Below, piece after piece: positions 1-12,008 of a stretch of DNA of 64,000 nt. A model generated the notes under the pieces. It saw nothing but the letters and a program-made list of their open reading frames with translations, was not told the DNA's origin and searched no databases. Origin of the DNA: Syncephalis plumigaleata (lineage: Eukaryota; Zoopagomycota; Zoopagomycetes; Zoopagales; Piptocephalidaceae); contig JAIXMF010000019.1 of assembly GCA_025201365.1 (NCBI GenBank), positions 124,001 to 188,000 of the forward strand, given 5' to 3'. The stretch's first letter is position 1, and each line of letters opens with the position of its first letter. The translations under genes were made by a program, and so were the position numbers.

Positions 1-296
1 ATTAACTAGATTCACTGCCAATTGACCAAGACTACATCCGTTGCAGAGTAAGTAAGCAACAATCATGCTCCTAGCTAATACAGCATATATATATATATAC
101 TAATCACATACCTCTTTTGTCTGTCGGTTAGTTCACCTGCTGTTGCTGTCTCATCACTTGTACCGGCTCTAGCGTTTACTCCCGCTGTATCTGCCGTCGT
201 AGCCGATGCTGATTCCTCGTTTGTCAACGAGATATTGTAAAGTTGACCCGATGAAATGGGTTCTCCATTCGGCATTCCATCAGGTATCGTCGACAT
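1..296 (-). CDS. Partial gene, N-terminal exon, unknown product
   Basis: First coding exon 296-112 on the minus strand, starting MSTIPDGMPNGEP and rich in Ser, Thr and Ala. It ends at a GTATGT donor after ...ELTDRQK. The continuation runs off the left edge. Two acceptors are possible: one at about position 69 gives a continuation containing SMIVAYLLCNGCSLGQLAV, and a later one starts at SLGQLAVNLVN. Both stay open to the window end, so LGQLAVNLVN is common to both readings. The N-terminus looks disordered. I do not recognise the family and assign no function. Confidence 0.5.
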
Positions 297-629
297 TGTC
301 TAACCAGTATTGAATAATCGCCACTGCTACGGTTACTGCTACTAATCCTGCTCGTTACCACCAAACCTTCTTGGCTATTATACTGCAACAAAGCTAGTGC
401 GATAGTATGCCGAAGCTAGAAACAAGTCAGATGGGTGAATGCGAATGAGTTGGTGTTTTTTTACTCGTCCCTTGTTGCGCAAAAATACTTATCGTCACTA
501 CCGTCGTCGTTACCTTTACACTCTTCTTAGCACAAATACACCCTCCAATAATAAACGCTTTACACATCGTATAGATCTACAATATAGATTGCAAAAATAC
601 TACTAGCATAAAGCAAAAAAATAAGGACG
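297..629. other. Intergenic, probable promoter of the left-edge gene
   Basis: No coding sequence that I can support. It lies between the start of the minus-strand partial gene and the tRNA 3' end. A T-rich run on the minus strand at about 615-621 serves the tRNA as terminator. Confidence 0.5.
614..621 (-). terminator. RNA polymerase III terminator of tRNA-Asn
   Basis: A run of seven T on the minus strand begins about nine bases after the tRNA 3' end. Oligo-T is the usual Pol III stop signal. Confidence 0.8.
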
Positions 630-703
630 CGCTCCCGGGTGGGCTCGAACCACCAACCTCCTGATTAACAGTCAGACGCGCTAGCCGATTGCGCCACGGA
701 AGC
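630..703 (-). tRNA. tRNA-Asn (anticodon GTT)
   Basis: A 74-nt cloverleaf without intron reads on the minus strand. The acceptor stem GCTTCCG pairs with CGGGAGC (one G-U) and the discriminator is G. The anticodon stem TCTGA/TCAGG encloses loop CTGTTAA, giving anticodon GTT. The T arm GGTGG-TTCGAGC-CCACC supplies a good B box (GGTTCGAGCC), and the D arm contains an A box. CCA is not encoded, as expected for a nuclear eukaryotic tRNA. Confidence 0.97.
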
Positions 704-1154
704 CCGCTTATTTTGGAAGCACTTTCATACATTTTGATTACCTAATTTGCTGATTTTCACTTTTTATCGCTTTGGCGCTTTTTGCGCTAATTAAGCGTAT
801 ATATTGTTGCTACTATATGATTATATAGCCTGTAGCGCGTATTATACCAGGTTAAACGACATGAAATAATGGAGTATACATGCAGAATCATAAAAAAAGT
901 TAGATTACTCACTATATTTGTATCAAAGTAAGGGTATACGAGCATCTATGCACTCGCCAGTATAAAAATACAGTAAAATAACGCATATTTAGCAATATAA
1001 TATGTATATACGAACAAGTTTAGTTGACTATACGTGAGCAATGTAAGTAAAATGAAAAAGCATAAGAAATGAGTGAAAGTTTCCGTAATTGACCAGTGGG
1101 TGTCACTCGTTGTTGTGTTGTTTTCTTATTGCAATCTATTTCATTATTGTCACT
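704..1154. other. Intergenic region upstream of tRNA-Asn and TAF6
   Basis: AT-rich, with no convincing reading frame. It contains the upstream DNA of both the tRNA (minus) and TAF6 (plus). No repeats or RNA genes seen. Confidence 0.5.
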
Positions 1155-3312
1155 ATGAGCATATACACAACAGATTCGGTCAAGGTAACGTGTATAGTGG
1201 CAGCATCGTTGAGTACTCATCAACAACAATAGCTGATAATCAACGTGCATTTAGCAAGTGGCAGAACGATTGGGTATTCGTCAGCTTAAACCTGATGTTG
1301 CTGAAGCGTTGGCACGCGATGTACAATATCGAATTCACGAGATTATTCAGGTAGGTTTGTTAGTCGTATATTACGAGTAGTGTACTTAGCATGGATATAC
1401 GTGTTTTATAGGAGGCCAACAAGTTTATGAATCATGGACGTCGCAGTAAAATGACGACCGAGGATATCAACCGAGCACTACGCGTTAAGAACGTCGAGGT
1501 AACTGAACGTACATCATATACGAGTAAGAAACACTAGTCTAACTCGGTGATAATAGCCTATCTATGGGTATGCACAGCGTAGCGAGCAAGGACGTACGTT
1601 CCGTCGTGTACAGGTGGGCAGTAGTAGTTCAGGCGCTCAAGCCGTATTCTTTGCCGAGGAAGATGAGTTGGATATTGAAGAGTTGCTTAAAGCACCACTA
1701 CCACCAGCTCCTGCCGATATTGAATATACAGGTAATTGGCGTGATTAGTATAAGCATAGCATAGCATTACTATTACTAATTGATTGATACTTGTATGCTA
1801 TGTAGCTCATTGGTTAGCGGTGGAGGGCGTACAACCGGCCATTCCTCAGAATCCACCGCCAAGTGAAGCACAAAAGGAATTGTTAGCTAAGCGTATTCGA
1901 TTGGAACCAGCTACGGTTAATGAACTGGAAGCTGTTCAACCTACTGGTAATAATATGGAGGAAGTTAAACCACCTACCGAGGAAAAGATGGAAGTAATTG
2001 AAGCAGGAGCAGGAGCAACTGCAACAGTTGCAAAACCTGATGGTGGCGATACTACAATAGCAGCACCAGCAACAGCACCAGCAACAGCAACAGCAGCACC
2101 GGTTACCGTCAAGAGTGAAGCAGTCAATGCTACTGCTGCACCATTACCACAAATTGATCTCAAACCTGCAGTCAAACACGTACTATCACGAGAGATGCGC
2201 ATGTACTATGAACGTGTAATGACCGCCATATTCCCCGATGATGATATGTTAGTGGAGAATGCAGCGGTAACCGCTCGACCCACCACAGAAATGGATCGTT
2301 TACGACTTAGAGAGGCGGCACTCACTAGTTTAGCACAAGATCCAGGTCTACATCAATTACTACCCTACATTATACAATATGTACTAGACAAGGTAAGCTA
2401 TATCTCATGCCATATATATATCATTGCTAATTTGATGTAGATGACACAAAGTTTACAACAACTTGATGTATTAACCGCGAGTATATCTACGCTGAATGCC
2501 CTTTTATCCAACGATAATCTATTTATCGAACCCTATGTAAGTCGCTATTGACAACAACTACTCTATTCATCATCTGATCTAATTGTTTACATGTTTTGAT
2601 CTATTAGTTACATCAATTGATGCCGGGTATTCTCACTTGTATGGTGACGCGTCGATTGGGTAAATCGCCATTGGAACCGCACTGGTCATTACGCGCCACA
2701 GCTGCTCAATTATGTGCGCGTATTTGTACGCGTTATGGCCAGCAGTATCATACGTTACAGCCACGTGTGGCACGTACACTGCTACGTGCATTCATGGATC
2801 CAGCCAAACCATTTACCACGCATTACGGTGCCATTAAAGGATTGGCCGCACTAGGTCATCAAGTAACGCGTCATCTACTCTTGCCTAATGCACTACAGTA
2901 TGGTCTACTATTGGGACCGGCACTCGTTGATGAGAAGAACGAGCGTCGACAAGAGGCAGGCATGTGTCGTACGGCAATGCTGGTAAGTGTAAATACTCAA
3001 TGATCAATGTACTAGTACTGATTGCAATGATAGGAGGCTCTACTTGATATGGCACAACATGAAGTGCAAATAGCAACAGCAGCAACAGTAACAACAAATA
3101 GAATGGATACTCATGAGGATGATATGCAAGTGGATACACTAGATGGATCAACTGCCACTAACAACACAGATCATCCAAGTGACGCGCAAATAGAAGAGAA
3201 GATACAAGCACTACGCCAAAGTATAGGTGATCTATTCGCTAATGGTGTAGTGGAACGTGTACCTGCTAGACAGACTGGTGCACTTGCACAATGGCAAACA
3301 TTAATTGCATGA
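1155..3312 (+). CDS. TAF6: TFIID/SAGA subunit TAF6 (histone-fold TAF)
   Basis: Eight exons: 1155-1184, 1255-1350, 1412-1498, 1557-1731, 1806-2392, 2441-2536, 2608-2982, 3034-3312, giving 574 residues. TAF6 pairs with TAF9 through a histone fold in TFIID (and SAGA-like complexes) and helps Pol II initiation in the nucleus. The histone fold fills residues 1-71 (VAERLGIRQLKPDVAEALA; EANKFMNHGRRSKMTTEDI; NVEPIYGYAQ). The family hallmark HWLAVEGVQPAIPQNPPP follows at about 131. After an Ala/Thr-rich linker, the C-terminal HEAT-repeat domain runs from about 250 to 485 (DPGLHQLLPYIIQYV, LMPGILTCMVTRRLG, HYGAIKGLAALGHQV). The start is the short exon MSIYTTDSVK, which restores the first helix. All phases join cleanly. 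PDK1 converges from the other side with 160 bp between stops. Confidence 0.95.
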
Positions 3313-3472
3313 ATATAATTGTTTATTATTATTATGATGAGTTATATGATTATTACTATAGTTGCTATTAATATGATAAGTAATATATAAGATGATGAAT
3401 CGAGCATCTCTTCGCTTCTCTTGTTGTTCTGTAATAGAATGGTGATCTACGATCATAGTAATACAAGTAAAT

Positions 3473-6400
3473 TTATAAGGTATCTCCAAACTGTTCTTTG
3501 ATTAGTTCATTCACTGTATCGACCCATACACGGGCTTGTTTACTTGTATCCTCGAAATAATGCGTTTTACTTGGCTATTATCATCATTATATATCATAGA
3601 TCATTAGTATATACATGTCTACATAGGATAGAGTGACTTACCGTATGAATAAAGAAATGCTTACTATCCTTGAACTCAGGTAACATACGAGCTGTAAAAT
3701 AGACGGAACCTTTTATACGACCATGATGAGCATCGGCATAAATAAGACGTGGATAGTCTGTTAGAATGAGTAGACGTCGTTTACTAAACAAGCCACGTCG
3801 CTTATTAACAATACTGGCACGAATCACTTGTTCTCCCGCTTGAAGTAATGGTGGTCTATCATAAACATGTAAGTAAATAACAAGTAAATAACTAACTAAC
3901 TAGTTAATACTTACATAAGTGGACTATCCATCACATTAATAGAATATGCCGTGGAACGTGATGATGGTGATTTATCCAATCTAGTACTGCTAGCATTGTT
4001 GTTATTCTTATGATTACTTGTACCACGTTTTGTTGTTATATCCATGGCAGCAGTAGTAGTAGTGGGTAGAGTTATAAGAGATGTACTACTACGTGATGCA
4101 CCCAGATTATTGCTAACTGATTTTGTCGATATTGATGCACTCTTACTGTGTTGTACTGCTTTACGTACTGGTACAGCACCAACACTGGTACTAGTGTATA
4201 ATCCGGGACTCTGACTCAAAGGATAAGTAGTGATGGCGCGTGACGATGATGGTCGTGACACCGGTCGTGATGGTGGTCTCGACTCGATTAACGATGAGAA
4301 TGAAGTGTTGTAGGATCGTGGCGAGAATGGTTCCATCTCGGGTGGTATAAACGATCCAGCATCCGTGATACTTGCCGTGTCGTGTGTGTCGTGTTCTACA
4401 GCATGTCGACGATTAGGCGTGGGATGGTGTAGTCTCATTTGATCATCGAGTACACTCATGATAGAGGAACTCATCGAGGATGTGGTACTGTTAGCCGGCA
4501 TGATCGGGCGTACAACACCATCATTCATGACGCGTAGTCGAGGTGGTGGCACAAGTACGCCTTGCTGGCCATCATGACCATTGTTATAATGAGTACTGGC
4601 AGATGACCATGGAATACCGTCGCTCTCTTGACTATCACGGGAGGGACGTATTTCTGCCTCACTAAATAGTAACATATCCGGTTCAATTTGAGGAGTAGCA
4701 GGATAGTGTCGATCTGGTTGGAATAACATCGCTTCACTATTACTTCTTAATGCCTCCTCATTATGATGATCAACAGGTGGTAGATACGGTAGAAGACGTG
4801 GCGGTGTCTGCTGTGTAAGTTGATCCCAATCGATATTTGCGAAAAAGTCATGCGATTGCATTTCGTAAAGACCCGATTGACCTGATCCTAATCGTTGTTC
4901 TGGATCCAACACCTAGATAACAGAGATAAGAACAAACTATATGTGTATATCTATATTAGTAGCTTACCAGTAGTTTTTGTACTAGATCACGAGCAGTGGT
5001 CGGGAAACCTGAAGGAAATTTGTAGTCTAGTTGAATGATCTTCTGGAAGGTAAGATACTCATTGGCCGCCTTAAATGGAGGACGACCCGCTAACAGCTGG
5101 TAGATGATACAGCCGAATGCCCACCAGTCGCAGCTTCTAGTTGCCGACTTATTAGTGAGTAGCTCGGGAGACACGTACTCGGCAGTGCCCACAAATGAAT
5201 TGGATCGATCATTGAGATGATTGTGATCTGGCTCGAATAACTTGGCAGTACCAAAGTCGGTTAGTTTTATATGCATATGCTCATCAAGTAGAATACTATA
5301 GCATGAGTATCGTCATAAAGCTGATTAGTAAACAGTAAAATAGTGCTATATTATAGCAATCATACAACTTACTTTTCTGGTTTCAAGTCACTATGATAGT
5401 AATAATATCATTCCGTTAGTTATTTATTCAACATTGATATCATCCATAGTAATGCAAGTACACTTACCGATGTACAACTCCTTGACTATGCAGATAGGCT
5501 ACAGCTTGAACAATCTCTGCTCCATAGAATTGGGCACATGTTTCGTCAAAACTACCCAGCTATTATGTATTACTATTGTATTAATAAACTTGCTTGCTTA
5601 TTACACCGATTCTATTACCTTACGAAGCCATGTTAGTAATTCACCATTGGGTGCCAATTCTAGTACGAAATCTAATCCAAGCATCAATTAAAGATATACC
5701 TATCATTTCTAATAATTACACGTATATAGATATCTATACTGCTATCGTGAAAAGGATACATAAACTTTGCATATCTTGAAATGTGTAGAACAGCTTTATA
5801 ATCAACGGATGATGTAGTTTGTTCAACGTTTGCTTTTCGATGTTTACATACTTTGTCTTCTTCTCCTTGACAATATGTCGCTTATCAAGTATTTTAATGG
5901 CAAACCTCTTTTTCGTTAACTTCTCTGTGGCCAATATAACCTAATCCATTCCAATTCATTACTACTAAATTATACTAATGGATAACTAATCGTATAGACT
6001 TACCGTTGAATAGGAACCCTCTCCTAAATGACGACCCATAACGAAATCATTTGGATATCGTTTACGCGTAGGATCAAGTACAGCAGCATTATTATTAGTA
6101 TTGGCATTCGTGCTACTGGATGATACTGGTGCTGCATCATTGCCAGTATCACTGTTACTATTAGTCGATCCACGTCGATTTGTCCTCATAATGGATGTTT
6201 CCATCTGTGATAATGGCGGCGGTGTGATAGGAGGTGGAGCACACGGTCGTGGTGGTAGTCGTCGTTGTTGTCGCTGCTGTTCGCCATCATCATCATCATC
6301 ATCATCATCACCATCCGCATGATGACCACGATGACTACTGCTACTATTGGGATATTCACGTGTATGCTCCATACGCCAACGATCCTCACCTATGGCACGA

Positions 6401-6741
6401 GCCAATAGATCCGCTTTACGATGAGGATCCAACGAAATAGACGATGTGGCCGAATGATTTGATACTGGATAGTCCATATCAGAAGCGGGTATCGTATTGC
6501 TAGGTTGTTCTGACGTCAATTCCGTACTAACAGCATCAGGTAAAGGTGGAGTAGGAGAGAGACTGAATTCATCGTCCTCTTCATCGTCGTCCTCTTTATG
6601 CTTAGTAGCGTCACTTCTGTCCACGTCATGACCGCCGAGAAGAAACGTAGTAGGTGGAGTGCTGTTCATCACAGATTGCGTGGAATCATCTTGTTCAGAC
6701 TCATTCGAGTCTGGATGACGCTGTGCAGCTTGTTTACTCAT
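3473..6741 (-). CDS. PDK1: 3-phosphoinositide-dependent protein kinase 1 (PDK1/PKH type)
   Basis: Nine exons on the minus strand: 6741-6004, 5940-5760, 5671-5619, 5559-5468, 5390-5373, 5295-4968, 4912-3915, 3855-3642, 3574-3473, giving 907 residues. PDK1 phosphorylates the activation loop of AGC kinases (Akt/Ypk/Pkc). A disordered acidic N-terminus with a poly-Asp run precedes the kinase domain (about 233-500): glycine loop GRHLGEGSYSTV, lysine in RFAIKILDK, HRDLKPEN, DFGTAK, and activation loop SNSFVGTAEYVSPELL, whose Ser matches the autophosphorylated site of PDK1. A Ser-rich linker of about 300 residues follows, then a C-terminal PH domain (about 800-907, KRRGLFSKRRLLILTDYPRL). Exon five is only 18 nt and carries DLKPE of the catalytic loop. 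The PH domain supports PDK1 over other AGC kinases. Confidence 0.95.
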
Positions 6742-7370
6742 CGGATGAAGTGTGGTTTTTTGTTTGTAATGAGAGTGCGGTGATATTGCTGCTAGTACTG
6801 CCAGAGTATATTGAAAGAGGATCTAAAAGTAAGGAGAAGAGATGCACGGTTGCACAACAATAAAGCATAGAAAGAAAGATAGAGAAAGTGGAAAACGTTG
6901 TTGCTGCTACAATTATTGTTGTTATTTCGTTATTGTTGTTGTTGTTGATCAAGGCCTCCTCAGCTATCTCACAATAAATGCGGTCAGGTTGGTTGTAACA
7001 CGTGGCACTACTAGGGGTATTTAACAGTGTTCCGTCGCAATATTAAGCCAGAATATGAAGTATATGACTTGCAAGAGTAACATGTAGACGTTATGCATGT
7101 TCAAAATGGTAGCTAGCATAAAAAGTAGTCATTATTCATGGCATTTAAACCGGAGTCATCATAGGTCTGTGTTGAATTATCTACAACTTTTTTGTTATTT
7201 ATTAATAACGATGGTTCATGACAATCGGTTTTAGTCAAGGCCCAAGCTAGTGTTTGACATCATATGATCGATTACAATCAGCTATTCAAGCTCATTAGTC
7301 GTAAACCATTCTATTCTTTTGTATACTCAACGGTAAGATTACACTTGCTTATTATAACATTGCGTACATT
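6742..7370. other. Divergent intergenic region
   Basis: Lies between PDK1 (minus) and the propeptide gene (plus). It has TTG/TTA-rich simple sequence near 6900-6950 and no supportable gene. Confidence 0.5.
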
Positions 7371-8018
7371 ATGGGCAAATACGCAACTGCGGTCTCGTCG
7401 GAAGAGCTTCGTCGAGACGGTGCACTGTTCGCTTCTGCGGAAAGTCCTCTCGACGTGGCACTAGCATTTACCGAACAAATACTCAAAGTGAACAGGAATG
7501 ACTTTATTATATTGAGCGAGTACACGTCTAGCGGTATTGACGTGACACATGTAGATTTGAAGCAAGTGTTGAATGGTATTCCAGTGGAGAATACCAGTAT
7601 TCGCGTTCATGTTGATAGGAATAAGCATGTATGTGCTTATGAGGATCGATTCTTTCATGGTACTATCAGTGCCAGTCTATCACCAACATCGTCGTCGCAG
7701 TTTGCCTCCATTAACGATGCATTTGCAACGCTTACAAAACATATAAAAGAGAAACCGGACGATATCACCCTTACGGAAGGTGGATCGCAGGAGGACAATT
7801 CCATTGAAACTATGCGAGCCAACTATAAAGCGAATACTGCTAATAGCTCTACTGCAAAGTGCGCGTTTGGTCAGAAAGTCTATTATCATGTGGAGGATGT
7901 ATCAATTGAACCGGCGTGGAAATTCCTAGTATCATTGCCAATTCACGAATACGAATCGTTTGTATCGGCCGATGGTAAGAGGGTGCTTGCTAATCACGAT
8001 CGAGTCATTGTTGGATAA
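7371..8018 (+). CDS. Stand-alone fungalysin/thermolysin propeptide (FTP) protein
   Basis: Single exon, 215 residues. Residues about 25-95 match the FTP propeptide of M36 fungalysins (PLDVALAFTEQILKVNRNDF, EYTSSGIDVTHVDLKQVLNG), followed by a linker. A PepSY-like end (residues about 160-215: FGQKVYYHVEDVSIEPAWKF, YESFVSADGKRVL) closes just where the catalytic domain would begin. No HEXXH zinc motif or other peptidase sequence follows before the next gene. In known fungalysins this region folds, inhibits and is cleaved from the protease. The chosen Met gives no obvious signal peptide, and no upstream exon restoring one was found. It may be a free inhibitor or chaperone, or the remnant of a protease gene. 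The frame is intact. Confidence 0.65.
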   Translation: MGKYATAVSSEELRRDGALFASAESPLDVALAFTEQILKVNRNDFIILSEYTSSGIDVTHVDLKQVLNGIPVENTSIRVHVDRNKHVCAYEDRFFHGTISASLSPTSSSQFASINDAFATLTKHIKEKPDDITLTEGGSQEDNSIETMRANYKANTANSSTAKCAFGQKVYYHVEDVSIEPAWKFLVSLPIHEYESFVSADGKRVLANHDRVIVG

Positions 8019-8261
8019 GACATTCGAAATCAACCATAGCAGTCTACTATTCCTACCATCTGTCTTGCTGTTGTTGCTATTGTTCGCACTCGTGTTATAA
8101 CAACTCATTGACTTGAAAATAAATGAATAAATGGCAAGTCTCATTTGTATATTACTACGAATGAAAAACTAATCAACTTTACTACTCATATGTATGTATA
8201 TTAAGGCTTTAAACCATTTTATTCTAATTGCATAGGATAACTAGCACGTCGCATCATGCGT

Positions 8262-9322
8262 CTATAATTCACTAAATGCTTCTATATTAAAGTCAGAGAA
8301 AGCTATCGAACTATCTGATTGTCGAATATCCCTAATCTTTATATGCTTGCAACGATCCAGGAATTTCTGTACTTCCTCGCTGTTGGCTACCGAGAATAGA
8401 TCCATGTATAGTTTTTTCAAATTGTTCATGAAAACGTCGTTATCTTGGTCGATCATCGATTGTCCCTCTAAACGACCGTACTGTCTGTATTCACTAAGAT
8501 CGGTTGGTGTTGCTTTTGCGATATATCTAAAAGCCATGTTGCCTTCCTTGGTATAGCATACTTTATTACAATGTTAGCTAGTGTGTACCTGTGAAGACAT
8601 AAAGCAATACTTACATGTGGGAAATGTTTTTTGAAGGTAAAAGCCCTGGTTTTGCATGTACTCGTACACTAGAATGATCATCTCCTAGTTAGTAATTGTG
8701 CATCTATTTAGCGCATCATGCTCATACTTCGTATAACTTGGTTAACTAGTCCATGCTTTCCATAATAATTCAACTTAAACGACAAGGTGGAGATAGCATC
8801 GACCTTTAGGGCACATGTGTCTCTTAGAATGTGGCACAGACTACCCTTGTGATAAAAGCTTTTATCGATTCTAGGAAAGTGCACCTTCATCTTAGCTGAT
8901 GGTCGACCATCAGGAATCTTTGCTATATGCTATGGTAAACCGTTAGTCAGATACGGCTTGACTAGTAATGATCAGTGTATCACTTACTTCTATGGCTTCA
9001 AATGAAGCGAATTCCACTCCAGGTTTATTGCAGATGATGTCTACTTCCTCTTTTCCCCGCCACAAGAAAGGATTATCTATCTTGCCATACATTCTACCTT
9101 GGTGTGCATCGATTACCGTTCCGTTTAGTTTCTCGAATGTGGGTATCTTTCTAAACATATTTGGTATTATTGTGCCTAAGCATGATGAATAAAATTAGTA
9201 TTACACATAATATGCTTATATATTGAGGACACATTACCACTGCATGGTGTACTGTTTATGATGGACACTAGCGCGAAGCCATACACTAGTGCCTTGCTAA
9301 TAGAACTGGATGCAAACAACAT
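8262..9322 (-). CDS. Orphan secreted protein, five exons
   Basis: Exons 9322-9238, 9175-8988, 8929-8728, 8668-8615 and 8560-8262 join in phase to give 275 residues. The Met at 9322 was chosen over an in-frame Met at 9385 because it starts directly with a hydrophobic leader (SSISKALVYGFALVSIINS) that looks like a signal peptide. The remainder is soluble and mixed, with GTVIDAHQGRMYGKIDNPF, HFPRIDKSFYHKGSLCHIL and an acidic C-terminus. The last acceptor (after AATAAAG) is weak but is preceded by a CTAAC branch-like site and is the one that keeps the frame. I do not recognise the family. Secretion is inferred from the leader only. Confidence 0.6.
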
Positions 9323-10325
9323 TCTAGGAGGAGTGTAACAATAGTCTAACGGTGGTGATAGCGAGTCAGAGGAGATGATAAGCAAGAAGGCGGAAAAGTA
9401 AAAGCATCCCGCTCTCTTTTATAATGATATACGAGTGGCAGCTGTTGAACTATAATAAACACCGACTTGAGTGATTGCTTATAATGGATATCGTCACATG
9501 GTATCATCCCCCTAGATTTATTAGGTATAATGACAAGAGATATTTCCAATATAGGATCCACACGCATGGTTCTATATATAAATACGGGGATTAATTAGAT
9601 GATACATGTTTTCAGTATCGTGATCCATAGTACACGTAAACCTCGTACGTTTTTAGGAGAAAAAGCGGACTATAAGGGTCATCGACGTATGCGAATACTG
9701 GCTTGTACGAACCGTTACGGATGCCCGCATGTCGAAACTTGCATCGAATGCCACGAGCATCCTCCTCTACTATCTCCCTTCTACACCTATCGGGTAATAT
9801 GATGACGAAACGGTGATTTGACATTAGTGCTGAGCTCCTACTGCTTGTCAACGTGAATCTCTTATCGTAGCTATTGCTATGCGATTGTTACTTTGCACAC
9901 TGCGATGTAGACACTACCGACAAGGCTATCTTCCGAATCGTTGACCTTTACGGTCCTTTTTTTCTTTTACCGTTGCCGTAGCGTATTTTATTATTATAAT
10001 AAACTTATTTGATAACATTCAAATGAATGATTATGTGTAAGAGAATCTATTGTACATTGAGATGATCGTTTGAGTTATTGAATTGAGTGGTTATCGAGAG
10101 AATCAAGCAGAATGAAATGATGCTGTAGTACATGTGCTATCGAGCAACATCCTCTATGCATTGAGAAGCATTCATCAGTTTGTACAGCTTGATGTCTCAA
10201 TTGCTACTATAGTTGATTTATTCGATTAATCATCCAGTTCATAGAAAGTATTAGCATGTGTCATGGTTTAATGATGTATAAACACTGCACTTATTAACTA
10301 ATAGAGTATGATTTATTGATAGTTG
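9323..10325. other. Intergenic, no supported gene
   Basis: About 1 kb between the orphan secreted gene and the minus-strand F-box gene. Short open frames at about 9600-9850 on both strands have no recognisable motif, start context or splice support. Nothing else seen. Confidence 0.5.
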
Positions 10326-11966
10326 TTATAGTTCGCCATACTCTTGTATTACTAGCGCATCACTGTCAGATGGATTACATATCGTACCAAACATTGCATA
10401 ATTATCCGAATACCCGCGTATGTTTGGTGATTCCAATTGGCGTCTTATTTCTTTTGCATTAATGTCTACAAGCAATCGCCTTCCCCTACGATTATGATCT
10501 CTTACAGTAAAAACATAGAGATCTCCAATAATATGTCTGATGAAAATTGTATCCGGTATTTGTAATACTTGGTCGTCATCGTAAGTTAAATCTGTCCATA
10601 CTTTTGTTGATTTGGAATCAAACCTTGAATACATGTATCCAGCCCTTAACAATGGGATAGGTATATATTGGTCAGATATAGTGTAGCAGTTACGTGGAGT
10701 ATGACTTTGACCATTGGATGCTACACTATGGATTATGTATGGTTTATAATCAGGATGACCATCTAATTTGATGATCATATGTGAATCGTATGAATTATAT
10801 GCCGCTATCCACCCATTCATCATCCTCATAGGTAGTTCAAACCAGCCATTTCGCAATTGTACAACAGAATTATTGCTCGAGAACTGATATAGTACCCATT
10901 CAATACGATCTGTATCATCATCTTTGACTAGTCTTGCCGTGTATAATATTGCTGTATCATTGGTTGTTTTATAGAAACATGTCGCATTTAATCTGTCATC
11001 AATCTTTCCTGGACACATGATACTATTCTCTATATCGAATACCATTAGACTGACTAAATATATCAATTATTAGCACTAGTTATATTGCATCATTGTATAA
11101 TTATTACGCTTACTTTTTCAAATTTGCGAATCATTGACTAACACATGTGATGTGTTCGCTAACAATATCCATTTCTCCTCAATTGTCCTCACCTTATATC
11201 GTGCTGGAACATCGAATGTAGTGAAAACACCACCATGTTTGCGAGTAAGTATTCTTACATTATAGTTGGTATTCTTCTCGATTGCATCAGGGAGGACAGC
11301 TATGTAATGGTCACCCGTGACATATTTATGCTGAACTGCATTGCTACGATTTAGTGAAATAACGTTTGACGATGTGGAGAATGTGCTTTTATATACAGTG
11401 TTGCTGTTTGATCTAAGATTTGAATGTGGCAAATATTCTAAAGTATAATGACGGATTGATCCTGACGCCCTGCCTAAGCGATTTCGTTGAGTAAAAAACA
11501 TTTGACCATATCCACATCGTACGTGATACATTTCTCCATGCTCGTCCTCTTCCATATCGATATGGGTGGTCTTGCATCGTCCATATCGCCAATTATTCTC
11601 GGTACTCACTCGTCGACGATATGTGTTGTACCAGTCCACATTCTCTAGTAGATCGGCTCGTTTATCTGATGTACATGGATTGTTGACATCTGTGCGTATA
11701 CACCATAATACGAACCCCATTTCCTTAGCATAATAGGCTCCCGATAGGAAATCCCTATGGTATAGTTCTTGCCATAATATTGGGTCATCTCGAATACTAC
11801 TTCTTAACGAGTGACAACATGCTGATAAACGCAATAATTCGGTATGACCAAGTAGACTACGGAAGACACGCTGGTCATGAGGTGGAAGACTATTCAGACA
11901 AACTAGTAATCTACAAGACGAGTTGGAATTACTCGATATTTCAGTAGTAGCAGTAGTAGTAGACAT
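10326..11966 (-). CDS. F-box protein paralogue A, probably truncated
   Basis: Exon 1 is 11966-11118 and the second conserved part is 11066-10326. An F-box-like segment at residues about 26-75 (DQRVFRSLLGHTELLRLSAC, then ILWQELYHRDF) suggests a Skp1-binding adaptor of an SCF ubiquitin ligase. The rest resembles a beta-propeller-like recognition region with many Tyr/Asp turns. It is a close paralogue of the gene at 21766-23391 on the other strand, with the same intron. Here the frame meets a TGA (11120-11118) a few bases before the conserved donor, so translation should end after ...VNDSQI at 282 residues unless splicing changes. The downstream half remains open and conserved, so the break is probably recent or the short product is used. 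Confidence 0.7.
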
Positions 11967-12008
11967 AGTGGAATGGAATAAGAAAGGCGATATGGGGTAG
12001 AGAAATAC
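11967..12008 (-). promoter_or_regulatory. Leader/proximal promoter shared with F-box copy B
   Basis: The 42 bases just upstream of the ATG are identical to 21724-21765 upstream of the other F-box gene, after which the two flanks diverge. This is either recent duplication or a conserved leader. Confidence 0.6.

Noticed and set aside
6186-6440. Frames rich in Met, His or Ser opposite the PDK1 N-terminus
   Set aside because: Shadows of the CAT/GAT repeat that codes poly-Asp in PDK1.
9599-9851. Overlapping open frames on both strands
   Set aside because: No motif, signal peptide or splice sites; mutually overlapping.
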